Source: Alteribacter natronophilus
GTDB lineage: Bacteria; Bacillota; Bacilli; Bacillales; Salisediminibacteriaceae
Direction of reading: 5' to 3'
Assembly (NCBI RefSeq): GCF_006007885.1
Contig: NZ_VCRO01000002.1
Coordinates: forward strand, 124,001 to 188,000
Length of the DNA: 64,000 bases
The notes beneath the pieces were generated by a model that was not told where the DNA came from, did no database searches, and saw only the letters and a program-made list of their open reading frames with translations. This document shows, piece after piece, positions 46,016 to 55,508 of this stretch (within the stretch, counting starts at the first letter, position 1; each line of letters opens with the position of its first letter). The position numbers and the translations under genes are program-made.

Positions 46016-46867
46016 ATGGATATTAAACGCGTAATGGTCGTTGGAGCAGGGCAGATGGGATCCGGAATTGCACAGGTATGTGCCATGAACGGATACGAAG
46101 TCGCCCTCCACGACATCCAGGAAGAATACGTGCAGAAAGGCCTCGACGGCATAAAGAAACAGCTCGAAAAACAAGTGAAAAAAGAGCGGATTTCAGAAGC
46201 AGACATGGAGCGCTTTCTCCGTCAGATCTCCTCCTCCACTGACCTGAACAACGCATCAGACGTGGATCTTGTCATTGAGGCGGCAGTGGAAAACATGGAC
46301 GTGAAGAAGAGCATCTTCAAACAGCTCGATGCCATCGCCCCGGACCACGCCATTCTTGCTACAAACACATCAAGCCTGCCGATCACGGAAATCGCCGCAG
46401 AAACAAACCGACCTGAAAAAGTGATCGGAATGCACTTTATGAACCCGGTTCCGGTAATGAAGCTGGTTGAAATTATCCGAGGACTTGCAACTGATCAGGA
46501 AGTTTTCGATGCCATTAAGCAGATGTCCGAAAATCTCGGAAAAACAGCTGTAGAAGTTCAGGACTTCCCCGGATTTGTCTCCAACCGGATTCTTATGCCG
46601 ATGATCAACGAGGCAATTTACACCGTGTACGAAGGCGTCGCTTCCCCGGAAGATGTGGATGAAGTGATGAAGCTCGGCATGAATCACCCGATGGGCCCGC
46701 TGCAGCTGGCTGATTTTATCGGTCTCGACACGTGCCTCTATATTATGGAGACGCTGCATGACGGCTTCGGTGATACGAAATATCGTCCGTGTCCGCTTCT
46801 CAGAAAATATGTAAAAGCCGGCTGGAACGGAAAGAAAGCAGGTCGCGGTTTTTACCAGTACAGCTAG
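46016..46867 (+). CDS. 3-hydroxybutyryl-CoA dehydrogenase
   Basis: A 283-residue 3-hydroxyacyl-CoA dehydrogenase: NAD-binding GAGQMGSGIAQV at residues 9-20, ATNTSSLPITEIA, and the catalytic His/Glu region GMHFMNPVPVMKLVEII; the C-terminal dimer domain has NHPMGPLQLADFIGLD. It fits the MmgB/Hbd single-domain family. ATG 46016 has AAAGGAGA upstream. The first acyl-CoA dehydrogenase starts 15 bases after the stop, so these two form an operon. Confidence 0.94.
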   Translation: MDIKRVMVVGAGQMGSGIAQVCAMNGYEVALHDIQEEYVQKGLDGIKKQLEKQVKKERISEADMERFLRQISSSTDLNNASDVDLVIEAAVENMDVKKSIFKQLDAIAPDHAILATNTSSLPITEIAAETNRPEKVIGMHFMNPVPVMKLVEIIRGLATDQEVFDAIKQMSENLGKTAVEVQDFPGFVSNRILMPMINEAIYTVYEGVASPEDVDEVMKLGMNHPMGPLQLADFIGLDTCLYIMETLHDGFGDTKYRPCPLLRKYVKAGWNGKKAGRGFYQYS

Positions 46868-46882
46868 GAACGGAGTGAGAAC

Positions 46883-48028
46883 ATGGAACTTAGATGGAGC
46901 GAAGAGCATGACATGATGCGGAAAATGGTCCGCCAGTTTGCCGAGGAGAAAGTCAGTAAAGCAGTGCCCCACATGGAAAAAACAGACGAATTTCCCCACG
47001 AGCTTGTAAAGGAAATGGGTGCCCTCGGCCTCATGGGTATTCCGATTGAAGAGCAGTACGGCGGGGCGGGGATGGATTTTCCCTCCTACATCCTCGCTAT
47101 ACACGAGCTTTCGAAAGTGAGCGCTACCCTTGGCGTCATCCTGTCGGTACACACGTCGGTGGGTACCAACCCGATTGTGTACTTCGGAAGTGAAGAGCAG
47201 AAGCAGCGCTACGTACCGAAGCTTGCTTCAGGCGAATACCTCGGTGCATTTGCCCTGACAGAGCCGGGGTCCGGAAGTGATGCTGCCGGCATGAAGACGA
47301 CAGCCGTGAAAAAAGGCGACCGGTACATCCTGAACGGCTCCAAAGTGTTTATTACAAACGCAGGGGCGGCGGATACGTACGTGGCATTTGCAAAAACCGA
47401 TACGAAAGCGCCTGGGGCGAGAGGCATCAGCGCATTTATCGTTGAAAAAGACACCCCCGGTTTTGTGATCGGCGCAAAGGAAAAGAAAATGGGGCTTCAC
47501 GGCTCCAATACCTCGTCCCTTTCTTTTGAGGATGCAGAAGTGCCGGAGGAAAACCTTCTCGGCGGAGAAGGGGAGGGCTTCAAAGTGGCCATGGCCAACC
47601 TCGACATGGGCCGGATCGGCATCGCAGCCCAGGCGCTCGGCATCGCCGAGGCAGCCCTTGAACATGCCACAGCCTATGCGAAAGAGCGGAAGCAGTTCGG
47701 AAAATCGATCGGAAAGCAGCAGGGGATCGCCTTCAAGCTTGCCGATATGGCAACCCAGGTGGAAGCGGCAAAACTGCTCACCTACCGGGCAGCGAACCTC
47801 CGACACCACGGCAAACCGTGCGGAACCGAAGCCTCCATGGCAAAAATGTTCGCTTCCGACGCCGCCATGAAAGTGGCCACAGAAGCCATTCAGGTTCTCG
47901 GCGGCTACGGCTATATCAAAGAGTACGCACCGGAGCGGTTCTTCCGCGACGCCAAAGTAACCCAGATATACGAAGGCACAAATGAAATCCAGCACCTGGT
48001 GATCAGCAAGGGGCTTATGAACAGATAA
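46883..48028 (+). CDS. Acyl-CoA dehydrogenase (first of two)
   Basis: A 381-residue short/branched-chain-type acyl-CoA dehydrogenase: the FAD-binding segment [16 protein letters not shown] near 130-145, [19 protein letters not shown], and the catalytic Glu in [16 protein letters not shown] near the C terminus. Electrons would go to ETF and FadF. It resembles MmgC/BCD-type enzymes; the preferred acyl chain cannot be read. It is followed by repeats and then a second paralogue, about 530 bases away. Confidence 0.93.
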   Translation: MELRWSEEHDMMRKMVRQFAEEKVSKAVPHMEKTDEFPHELVKEMGALGLMGIPIEEQYGGAGMDFPSYILAIHELSKVSATLGVILSVHTSVGTNPIVYFGSEEQKQRYVPKLASGEYLGAFALTEPGSGSDAAGMKTTAVKKGDRYILNGSKVFITNAGAADTYVAFAKTDTKAPGARGISAFIVEKDTPGFVIGAKEKKMGLHGSNTSSLSFEDAEVPEENLLGGEGEGFKVAMANLDMGRIGIAAQALGIAEAALEHATAYAKERKQFGKSIGKQQGIAFKLADMATQVEAAKLLTYRAANLRHHGKPCGTEASMAKMFASDAAMKVATEAIQVLGGYGYIKEYAPERFFRDAKVTQIYEGTNEIQHLVISKGLMNR

Positions 48029-48094
48029 AAATCCCACCCGGCCCCTGGGCCCGGGCATTAGCGGATCCTGATCGAATGGCTGAAACGGCTCTTT

Positions 48095-48305
48095 ATCAGA
48101 AGCTCCGCTTCACGCCGTCCGTTCGCTTTCCGCGGCGATGCCGGCAAGCCTCATCGGCTCTGCCTGCGGGGTCTCGCCAGGCCTCCATTGCTTCTTCCTC
48201 TTCCAGTAACGCTCCGGAGCTGGCTGTGTCGAAGCAGCTCGCAGCTTACTCGTGAAGAAAACGCTCATTGCCGGGAGTCTCACTGCCGACGTGAAGCTCC
48301 GCACT
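48095..48305. repeat. Core repeat, reverse orientation, long form
   Basis: GCTTCACG (near 48108) and CGTGAAGC (near 48289) are inverted arms. Between them lie TTCGCTTTCCGCGGCGATGCCGG, split here as GCTTTCCGCGGCGAT and GCCGGCAAGCC, then CTGCGGGGTCTCGCC and the optional insert (CTTCTTCCTCTTCC, GTGTCGAAGCAGC). No gene is supported. Confidence 0.75.
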
Positions 48306-48375
48306 TTTTAACAAAGATTTAGAACAGATTTTTAAATATTTTACTTTGGATTTTTTGTATTTTAACCAGGTAAGT

Positions 48376-48496
48376 GTTTAAAGCGAAAGGCGGCGACTCC
48401 GGCGGGAAAAGCGGGAGCAGAAGACCCCGGAGGGTGATTTTCCCGAGGAGGCTGAGGCCCTGCCCGCGGAAAGCGTCCGCCTGCAGCTGTGACTGA
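48376..48496. repeat. Core repeat, forward orientation
   Basis: AAGGCGGCGACTCCGGCGGG, GAAGACCCCGGAGGG, CCCGAGGAGGCTGAGG and GCCCGCGGAAAGCGTCCGCC give a full forward core. It stands 70 bases from the preceding reverse copy and 65 bases before the next gene. Confidence 0.8.
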
Positions 48497-48560
48497 AAAG
48501 CATCACCTTAACAACGAGAAAAAAGCCCCTTACAGGCTTTCAAAATGGAGGAGAAACAAA

Positions 48561-49703
48561 ATGGAATTCCTACTAACAGAAGAACAGCAGATGATCCGGA
48601 AGATGGTCCGTGATTTTGCCGAAAACGAAGTAGCACCAACAGCAGCAGAGCGCGACGAAGAAGAGCGTTTCGACCGGGCTATTTTTGATCAAATGGGTGA
48701 GCTCGGCCTCACAGGTATTCCGTGGCCGGAAGAGTACGGCGGAATCGGAGCCGACTATCTCAGCTACGTAATTGCAGTCGAAGAGCTTTCCCGCGTCTGC
48801 GGATCAACCGGCGTTACCCTGTCTGCCCACATTTCCCTTGCCGGCTGGCCGATCTACACGTTCGGAACAGAAGAACAGAAGCAGAAATACCTCCGCCCGA
48901 TGGCAGAAGGGAAAAAGATGGGGGCATATGGGCTGACGGAGCCAGGCTCCGGAAGCGACGCGGCCAACATGAAAACAACGGCGAAACGTGACGGAGACGA
49001 CTATATTCTCGACGGTTCAAAGATCTTTATCACAAACGCAGGCGAAGCAGAGATTTATGTTGTTTTTGCCGTAACAGATCCCGAGAAAAAGCATAAAGGC
49101 GTCTCGGCCTTCATCGTTGAAAAAGGCACGCCGGGCTTTTCCATGGGTAAAAAGGAAAGCAAACTTGGTATTCGCTCGTCCCCGACCCTTGAAATTATTT
49201 TCGACCAGTGCCGCGTACCGGCGGAAAACATGCTCGGAAAAGAAGGGGAAGGCTTTAAGATCGCCATGATGACTCTGGACGGCGGGCGAAACGGCATTGC
49301 GGCACAGGCTGTCGGAATCGCCCAGGGTGCCCTTGATGCGTCGGTTGACTATGCAAAAGAGCGCAAGCAGTTCGGCAAGCCGATCGGCGTACAGCAGGGC
49401 ATCGCCTTCAAACTTGCGGATATGGCTACAAAAATCGAAGCATCCCGTCTTCTCACCTATCAGGCAGCGTGGCGTGAAAGCAAGGGTATTTCCTACGGGC
49501 TTCAATCCGCCATGTCAAAACTGTTTGCAGGGGACACGGCGATGGAAGTGACTACCGAAGCAGTACAGGTTTTCGGCGGCTACGGCTACATCAAGGAATA
49601 CCCTGTTGAGCGCTACATGCGTGACGCGAAAATTACACAGATCTACGAAGGAACAAACGAAATCCAGCGTCTTGTTATCTCCAAGATGCTGCTTGCAGAC
49701 TAG
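48561..49703 (+). CDS. Acyl-CoA dehydrogenase (second of two)
   Basis: A 380-residue acyl-CoA dehydrogenase paralogous to the first: [19 protein letters not shown] at the N terminus, [36 protein letters not shown] and [18 protein letters not shown] with the catalytic Glu. ATG 48561 follows GGAGGAGA. The AcdA-type family feeds ETF. meaB starts 28 bases downstream, so the pair is likely co-transcribed, tying this enzyme to the B12-dependent isobutyryl-CoA route. Confidence 0.93.
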   Translation: MEFLLTEEQQMIRKMVRDFAENEVAPTAAERDEEERFDRAIFDQMGELGLTGIPWPEEYGGIGADYLSYVIAVEELSRVCGSTGVTLSAHISLAGWPIYTFGTEEQKQKYLRPMAEGKKMGAYGLTEPGSGSDAANMKTTAKRDGDDYILDGSKIFITNAGEAEIYVVFAVTDPEKKHKGVSAFIVEKGTPGFSMGKKESKLGIRSSPTLEIIFDQCRVPAENMLGKEGEGFKIAMMTLDGGRNGIAAQAVGIAQGALDASVDYAKERKQFGKPIGVQQGIAFKLADMATKIEASRLLTYQAAWRESKGISYGLQSAMSKLFAGDTAMEVTTEAVQVFGGYGYIKEYPVERYMRDAKITQIYEGTNEIQRLVISKMLLAD

Positions 49704-49730
49704 GACGGAACCGGAAAGGCGGGAAAGGGA

Positions 49731-50690
49731 ATGGAGCAGCTTGCAGAACGCATTTTAAAAGGGGAGCTGAGAGCACTTGCCCGGGGGATTACTCATATTG
49801 AAAACGATCACCCGGAAAAACAGGCGCTTCTCACCACTCTCTTTTCCCGTACCGGCGAGGCACATGTGATCGGGATTACGGGATCACCCGGTGCCGGCAA
49901 AAGCTCTCTCGTAAACGGCCTCATTAAGGTGTGGCGGAAGGAGGGCAAAACGGTGGGTGTTGTGGCAGTGGACCCCACCAGCCCTTTTTCGGGAGGCGCG
50001 CTTCTCGGGGACCGCGTACGGATGCGGGATCACGAGGAAGACGAGGGGGTATTTATCCGGAGCATGGGCACGCGGGGAAGCCTCGGCGGCCTGTCGGAAG
50101 CGTGCAAGGACGCTATTAGGCTCATGGACGCTTCGGGTCTGGATCTTGTCATCGTGGAAACGGTGGGGGTCGGACAGAGCGAGCTCGATATTATGAAAGT
50201 TGCCGATACGGTGGCTCTCGTTCTTTATCCCTCGGGTGGTGACGTGATTCAGGCATTCAAGGCGGGCATTATGGAAATTGCCGACCTGTTCGTGATTAAC
50301 AAAGCCGATCTTCCCGGTGTCGGACAGCTGAAGGGGGAAGTGGAAGATCTGCTTCATTTAACCGCAGAGCAGAAACAGTGGAAACCGCCGATCGTAGAGA
50401 CTGTCTCCATCGAAGGAAAAGGGATGGAGGAAACGGTTCGTCTCTTAAACAGTCACTATCATCACCTGAGCGAATCCGGTGAAAACAGAGAGAAAAAGAT
50501 AACACAGCTGGAAACAGAGATTACGAGGCGCATGAAAGACAGCTTTGCCGGAGAAATATCATCTCTCGTAGCTGATGAACTCCAGCGAATGGCGAAAGCA
50601 GGTGAAACGCCGGATCCGTACGAGACAGCAGAGACACTCTATGAAAAATGGAAACGTCAGCTGGCGGATAGTCCGGGTCACGGTAATTAA
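49731..50690 (+). CDS. meaB: MeaB/ArgK-type GTPase, B12-mutase chaperone
   Basis: A G3E-family GTPase of 319 residues: the P-loop GITGSPGAGKSS near residues 46-57, [18 protein letters not shown], the Walker B/base segment LVIVETVGVGQSELDI and NKAD for guanine recognition. Family members load and protect adenosylcobalamin in methylmalonyl-CoA mutase. IcmF downstream carries its own fused G domain, so this free chaperone may serve a separate mutase outside the window or repair IcmF. Both are inference. Confidence 0.94.
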   Translation: MEQLAERILKGELRALARGITHIENDHPEKQALLTTLFSRTGEAHVIGITGSPGAGKSSLVNGLIKVWRKEGKTVGVVAVDPTSPFSGGALLGDRVRMRDHEEDEGVFIRSMGTRGSLGGLSEACKDAIRLMDASGLDLVIVETVGVGQSELDIMKVADTVALVLYPSGGDVIQAFKAGIMEIADLFVINKADLPGVGQLKGEVEDLLHLTAEQKQWKPPIVETVSIEGKGMEETVRLLNSHYHHLSESGENREKKITQLETEITRRMKDSFAGEISSLVADELQRMAKAGETPDPYETAETLYEKWKRQLADSPGHGN

Positions 50691-50703
50691 TGAATTCTTC
50701 GAA

Positions 50704-50792
50704 GCTGTTTTCAGATAGATTGTCAATATTAATTAGGGAGCGGAAAGCGTCTGCCTGCAGCGTAATAAAACAACAATCTTCCCGATAACAGC
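50704..50792. repeat. Short GCTGTTTTC-arm element with flanking direct repeats
   Basis: Ends GCTGTTTTCAGATAGATTG and CAATCTTCCCGATAACAGC are inverted. The flanks ATTCTTCGAA (50694-50703) and ATTCTTCAAA (50793-50802) are 9/10 direct repeats, suggesting insertion. The 89-bp body keeps only GGAGCGGAAAGCGTCTGCC of the core. The right flank is shared with the next element. Confidence 0.75.
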
Positions 50793-50801
50793 ATTCTTCA
50801 A

Positions 50802-51081
50802 AATGAGTATACCTTTTAGTCAGTAAACCGTTCTTATGCGTAGCTGGCGCCAGCAGCGATACTCCTGCGGCAGTGGCGAGCATCCGCATCATGCTCTAAC
50901 TTCGAGGTGCTTCGACGTATTTTGCTTCAGAGCTACACCTGCAGAGGAAGAAGCAGGGAGTTTTTTCGCCAGGCGAGACCCCGCAGGGCGAAGCTCGCGG
51001 AGGCTCGCCGGCACCGCCGCGGAAAGCGAGCGGATGGCGTTCAGCGGAGCTACTCAAAACTGACGGAGGGGTATACACATT
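50802..51081. mobile_element. MITE-like element, copy 3 (280 bp)
   Basis: The ends AATGAGTATACC and GGTATACACATT are inverted repeats. The 8-bp direct repeat TTCTTCAA flanks it at 50794-50801 and 51082-51089. The body is nearly identical to copy 1 at 21.6 kb, including the insert with CTAACTTCGAGGTGCTTCG, which implies recent spread. It was inserted at, or beside, the right flank of the 89-bp element. Confidence 0.9.
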
Positions 51082-51150
51082 TTCTTCAAAGTAATCCTCA
51101 ACTCAAATAGATCCTACTTACAGAACCACAGAAAGAAAGGGGGGCGGCAA

Positions 51151-51816
51151 GTGAAGAAAAAACAGGTACCTTCTATGGTGAAAGACCAGCGGCTTATTAC
51201 AAAACGGCGCGACCAGATTGTAAAGGCAGCCGTTGAGCTGTTTAACGAAAAAGGCTATCACAAAACGACAACCCGGGAAGTGGCGCAGAAATCGGGATTC
51301 AGCATCGGCACCCTTTACGAATACATCGGGTCAAAGGAGGATATTCTCTATCTCGTCTGTGATTCGGTCTACGATATGGTAGTGGACAAATGGGCAGAGC
51401 TGATGGATGAAAATCTGAACGGACTCGAGCGGCTGAGACAGGTAATCGAAGCCTACTTCAGAGTTGTCGATGCGCTTCAGGATGAAGTTCTCGTCATGTA
51501 CCAGAACTCCAAGTCACTGTCAGGCGAAGCGCGGAATTATGTTCTCGAAAAAGAGCTCCGCATGAAGGAAATGTTTGAAAAAGAGCTTCGTAACTGTATC
51601 GACGCAGGGTACCTGACAATGACGAAGGAAGAGCTGGGCCTCGCCTGCCACAACATTCTTGTAGCCGGTCATATGTGGACGTTCCGCCGCTGGATTGTGC
51701 AGCGCGAGTATACCATTGACCGCTACTGTGACCTTCAGCTCCGGCAGCTGTTTGAAGGGTTTGGACTGAAGCAGGAGGCGAAAGAGGAAGTTCCTGAAAT
51801 ACGCACGAGCACATAA
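51151..51816 (+). CDS. TetR family transcriptional regulator
   Basis: A 221-residue TetR-type repressor: the N-terminal HTH TTREVAQKSGFSIGTLYEYI is near residues 48-67, followed by a helical ligand domain. Its position 70 bases before icmF suggests that it controls the acyl-CoA/isobutyryl-CoA genes, perhaps sensing an acyl-CoA. Its HTH differs from that of B. subtilis FadR, so it is probably not the factor binding the FadR boxes seen here. GTG 51151 follows AAGGGGGG. Confidence 0.88.
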   Translation: MKKKQVPSMVKDQRLITKRRDQIVKAAVELFNEKGYHKTTTREVAQKSGFSIGTLYEYIGSKEDILYLVCDSVYDMVVDKWAELMDENLNGLERLRQVIEAYFRVVDALQDEVLVMYQNSKSLSGEARNYVLEKELRMKEMFEKELRNCIDAGYLTMTKEELGLACHNILVAGHMWTFRRWIVQREYTIDRYCDLQLRQLFEGFGLKQEAKEEVPEIRTST

Positions 51817-51886
51817 TTGAAGGACAGAAACGGGACCGCCATCGGCAGCTCCCGTCCTACAAGGACTCAAAGGAGGTAAAAGCAGC

Positions 51887-54800
51887 ATGAAACGCTATGA
51901 AACAAACAATCCGGTCCGCTTTGTCACAGCTTCGGGGCTGTTTGACGGGCACGATGCGTCTATAAACATTATGAGAAGGATGCTTCAGGCCACCGGCGCC
52001 GAAGTGATTCACCTCGGCCATAACCGCTCGGTGGAGGAAGTAGTGGACGCTGTTGTTCAGGAAGACGTCCAGGGTGTGGCGATCTCGTCTTACCAGGGCG
52101 GACACGTGGAATACTTCAAGTACTTATACGATTCTCTTAAAGAACGGGGCGCCAGCCACGTGAAAATTTTCGGTGGCGGTGGAGGTGTCATTATCCCTGC
52201 CGAAATTAAAGAGCTTCACGACTATGGCATTACCCGGATCTACTCCCCTGAAGACGGCCGCAGAATGGGGCTCCAGGGTATGATCAACGATATGATGGAA
52301 CAGTGCGACTTTCCTCTCGACGACGTGTCGGGAGTGGATATTTCCCGTCTTGAACAGCGCGAACCGGCCCATATTGCCCGGATGATCACTGTTGCTGAAA
52401 AGCGGGCGTTCAGCAGTGAGGAAGTTGCTGCCAGCGCCGAAACGCTGTTTGAGGAAGCGGTCAACCAGGCGGAGCTTGCTGACGTGCCTGTGCTGGGAAT
52501 TACCGGAACGGGCGGAGCGGGTAAAAGCTCCCTCACCGATGAGCTGGTCCGCCGTTTCATCCGGGCGTACGATGACAAAACACTGGCGATCCTGAGCGTG
52601 GATCCAACGAAAAAGAAAACAGGAGGAGCGCTGCTTGGTGACCGGATCCGGATGAACGCCATTCACCATCCGCGCGTGTACATGAGAAGTCTCGCCACAC
52701 GTGACAGCCGCCAGGAGCTTTCCAAGGCGGTTGAAGAAGCGATCCGCGTTGTGAAAAAAGCCGGATTCGACATGATTATTGTAGAGACGAGCGGAATCGG
52801 CCAGGGGGATGCAGCAATTTCCGATGTAGCCGATGTGAGCATGTACGTCATGACAAGCGAGTTCGGTGCACCATCCCAGCTTGAAAAAATCGACATGATC
52901 GATTTTGCCGATCTTATCGCGATTAATAAATTTGACCGGAAAGGCAGTGAGGATGCGCTCCGGGAAGTCCGGAAAACGTATCAGCGCAGCCATACGCTGT
53001 TCGAGGAAGCGCCTGAGAACATGCCGGTGTATGGCACAATTGCGAGCCAGTTCAACGATCCGGGCACTAACCGCCTGTTTTTTGAACTCGCCAGAGTGCT
53101 GGACAATAAGTGCGGCGGCACGTGGCTGACAGAGCTCGGCAAAAACGACAAGCTCACGGCAAAGGATGCCATCATCCCGCCTGAGCAGGTTCACTATCTG
53201 CGTGAAATTGCCCAGACCGTTAGAGGCTACCACGAAAAAACAGAGGAAGAAGCGAAGAAAGCCCGGAGACTCTACCAGATTGAAGGCACGCTCGAGGCGT
53301 TTAAGGAAGAAGGCAGGGAACTTGAGGGGCACGGTTCCCTTCTTGAGATGCGCGATCACTACTCCCAGGCGATGGAGCCGGAAACGAAGCAGGTTCTCGA
53401 TACGTGGGAGGATACGAAGGAAGCGTACGCAAAGGATGAGTTTGTAACGAAAATCCGTGATAAGGAGATCGTCACAGAGCTGAAAACCCGCAGCCTGTCC
53501 GGGATCGATATTCCAAAAGTGTCCCTTCCAAAGTACGAGGATTACGGCGAAATTGTGCGATGGGTGCGTCGTGAGAACGTACCGGGCAAATTTCCGTATA
53601 CAGCAGGGGTATTTCCTTTTAAACGAAAAGGCGAGGATCCGAAGCGTCAGTTTGCCGGTGAAGGGTCACCGGAGAGAACCAACCGCCGTTTCCACTATCT
53701 TTCCGAGGACGACGAAGCGAAACGTCTGTCCACGGCTTTTGACTCGGTTACCCTTTACGGAGAGGACCCGGGGCATCGTCCGGACATTTACGGAAAAGTC
53801 GGGGAGAGTGGTGTAAGCATCTGTACCCTCGACGATATGAAAAAACTGTACGACGGCTTCGACCTCTGCGCACCGAGCACGTCTGTTTCCATGACGATCA
53901 ATGGACCTGCACCGATCATTCTTGCCATGTTCATGAACACAGCGATTGACCAGCAGATCGGTTTCTTTGAATCGGAACACGGGCGGGCACCGTCAGAGGA
54001 AGAACGCGCTGACATCGAAGCCCGGACAGTTGCCACAGTCCGCGGAACCGTTCAGGCCGATATCCTCAAAGAGGACCAGGGACAGAATACGTGTATTTTC
54101 TCCACGGAATTCGCTCTGCGCATGATGGGGGACATCCAGCAGTACTTTATCGACAATAAGGTGCGAAACTACTACTCAGTTTCGATCAGCGGCTATCATA
54201 TCGCCGAAGCAGGAGCGAACCCGATCAGCCAGCTGGCGTTTACACTCTCCAACGGCTTTACGTATGTGGAGTACTATCTGAGCCGGGGCATGAACGTGAA
54301 CGATTTCGCCCCGAACCTGTCGTTCTTCTTCAGTAACGGCCTCGATCCGGAATATACCGTAATTGGCCGCGTGGCCCGCCGGATCTGGTCAGTGGCCATG
54401 AAAAACAAGTACGGAGCCAACGAACGCAGCCAGAAGCTCAAATACCACATTCAGACTTCCGGCCGCTCCCTCCACGCGCAGGAAGTGGACTTTAACGACA
54501 TCCGTACGACGCTTCAGGCGCTGCTTGCGATTTACGACAACTGTAACTCCCTGCACACGAACGCCTACGACGAAGCGGTGACCACGCCGACGGAGGAGTC
54601 CGTACGCCGCGCCATGGCGATCCAGATGATCATTACCAAAGAGCTTGGCCTCGCGAAAAATGAGAACTCCCTGCAGGGCTCATTTATTATCGACGAGCTG
54701 ACGGACCTGGTGGAAGAAGCGGTGCTCATGGAGATGGAGCGCCTCAACGACCGCGGCGGCGTTCTCGGTGCTATGGAGACCCAGTACCAGCGGGGAAAAA

Positions 54801-55144
54801 TTCAGGAAGAGTCGCTTCTCTATGAAACGAAGAAACACTCAGGCGAGCTTCCGATTGTCGGGGTGAACACGTACATCAACCCGAACCAGCCGTCAGAAGA
54901 CGATTTCGAGATGGAGCTGGCACGTGCCACCAAAGAGGAAAAGGAAGGCCAGATCGAGCATCTGAAGCATTTCCAGAACGCCCACAGCGAAGAAGGTGCA
55001 CGGGCACTGGAGCAGCTTAAACAGACTGCCCTTGACGGCGGCAACCTGTTCGAGGAGCTCATGCGCACAGTGCGCCACGCGAGTCTCGGTCAGATTACCA
55101 ACGCCCTCTATGAAGTAGGCGGCCAGTACCGCCGGAATCTGTAA
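51887..55144 (+). CDS. icmF: Fused isobutyryl-CoA mutase IcmF
   Basis: A 1085-residue three-part fusion. Residues 1-140 are the B12-binding domain with LFDGHDAS (His-22 as lower cobalt ligand). Residues about 190-420 are a MeaI-type GTPase with [12 protein letters not shown]. Residues about 540-1085 are the mutase TIM barrel with [17 protein letters not shown] and [17 protein letters not shown]. The substrate loop reads TAGVFPFKR, with Phe where methylmalonyl-CoA mutases have Tyr, which fits isobutyryl-/butyryl-CoA (and possibly pivalyl-/isovaleryl-CoA) interconversion. It needs adenosylcobalamin; no cobalamin riboswitch was recognised upstream. Confidence 0.96.
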   Translation: MKRYETNNPVRFVTASGLFDGHDASINIMRRMLQATGAEVIHLGHNRSVEEVVDAVVQEDVQGVAISSYQGGHVEYFKYLYDSLKERGASHVKIFGGGGGVIIPAEIKELHDYGITRIYSPEDGRRMGLQGMINDMMEQCDFPLDDVSGVDISRLEQREPAHIARMITVAEKRAFSSEEVAASAETLFEEAVNQAELADVPVLGITGTGGAGKSSLTDELVRRFIRAYDDKTLAILSVDPTKKKTGGALLGDRIRMNAIHHPRVYMRSLATRDSRQELSKAVEEAIRVVKKAGFDMIIVETSGIGQGDAAISDVADVSMYVMTSEFGAPSQLEKIDMIDFADLIAINKFDRKGSEDALREVRKTYQRSHTLFEEAPENMPVYGTIASQFNDPGTNRLFFELARVLDNKCGGTWLTELGKNDKLTAKDAIIPPEQVHYLREIAQTVRGYHEKTEEEAKKARRLYQIEGTLEAFKEEGRELEGHGSLLEMRDHYSQAMEPETKQVLDTWEDTKEAYAKDEFVTKIRDKEIVTELKTRSLSGIDIPKVSLPKYEDYGEIVRWVRRENVPGKFPYTAGVFPFKRKGEDPKRQFAGEGSPERTNRRFHYLSEDDEAKRLSTAFDSVTLYGEDPGHRPDIYGKVGESGVSICTLDDMKKLYDGFDLCAPSTSVSMTINGPAPIILAMFMNTAIDQQIGFFESEHGRAPSEEERADIEARTVATVRGTVQADILKEDQGQNTCIFSTEFALRMMGDIQQYFIDNKVRNYYSVSISGYHIAEAGANPISQLAFTLSNGFTYVEYYLSRGMNVNDFAPNLSFFFSNGLDPEYTVIGRVARRIWSVAMKNKYGANERSQKLKYHIQTSGRSLHAQEVDFNDIRTTLQALLAIYDNCNSLHTNAYDEAVTTPTEESVRRAMAIQMIITKELGLAKNENSLQGSFIIDELTDLVEEAVLMEMERLNDRGGVLGAMETQYQRGKIQEESLLYETKKHSGELPIVGVNTYINPNQPSEDDFEMELARATKEEKEGQIEHLKHFQNAHSEEGARALEQLKQTALDGGNLFEELMRTVRHASLGQITNALYEVGGQYRRNL

Positions 55145-55161
55145 CCAATAGTGTTTGTTTT

Positions 55162-55205
55162 CTTTGCCCCCGGGAGGACGGTCATTTTCCCGGGGGTGCT
55201 TTTAT
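55162..55205 (+). terminator. Terminator of icmF
   Basis: GCCCCCGGGA and TCCCGGGGGTGC form a strong stem, followed by TTTTATTT. Confidence 0.88.
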
Positions 55206-55344
55206 TTGCATGGTTGTTTAAAGCACAGTGAAAGCAGGTCTGCAAAGAGGGCTCCGGGATGCTGAACTCTGAAATTAATAAATGCCTGTGTTTGAACCCT
55301 GGCAGTATGGTTAAAATGGATACTGCACAAGTAAAAAAGCACCC

Positions 55345-55377
55345 TGCTTTCCGGCCCGGAGCCGGCCCGGAAAAGCA
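55345..55377. repeat. Inverted repeat just upstream of the rpoE promoter
   Basis: TGCTTTCCGGCC and GGCCCGGAAAAGCA pair across a short GC loop. It ends 13 bases before the -35 box. It could be a terminator remnant or an operator; nothing else is seen in the icmF-rpoE gap. Confidence 0.5.
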
Positions 55378-55390
55378 TTTGTTTCAGCAC

Positions 55391-55419
55391 TTGGCGAACG
55401 GCAGAGTTTTCTATATAAT
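55391..55419 (+). promoter_or_regulatory. Promoter of rpoE
   Basis: TTGGCG (55391-55396), a 17-base spacer and TATAAT (55414-55419). Confidence 0.65.
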
Positions 55420-55508
55420 GGAGGGTGCGATTCATCTGCCTGACAGAAACAATGCAATGATGATACAAATAGACTGTGATTATATTCTGGCGAAAGGAAG
55501 TGCCGTCT

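Noticed and set aside
50907-51110. Arg-rich ORFs in the repeats (also near 21642)
   Set aside because: They lie wholly in the MITE copies, recur only with the element, and lack ribosome sites and coding character.
51090-51150. Cobalamin riboswitch near the tetR-icmF genes
   Set aside because: The gaps before tetR (about 60 bases outside the mobile element) and before icmF (70 bases) are too short and lack the B12-box sequence.
52124-53359. Minus-strand ORF of 411 codons inside icmF
   Set aside because: Shadow of icmF, whose three domains and motifs span the entire region.
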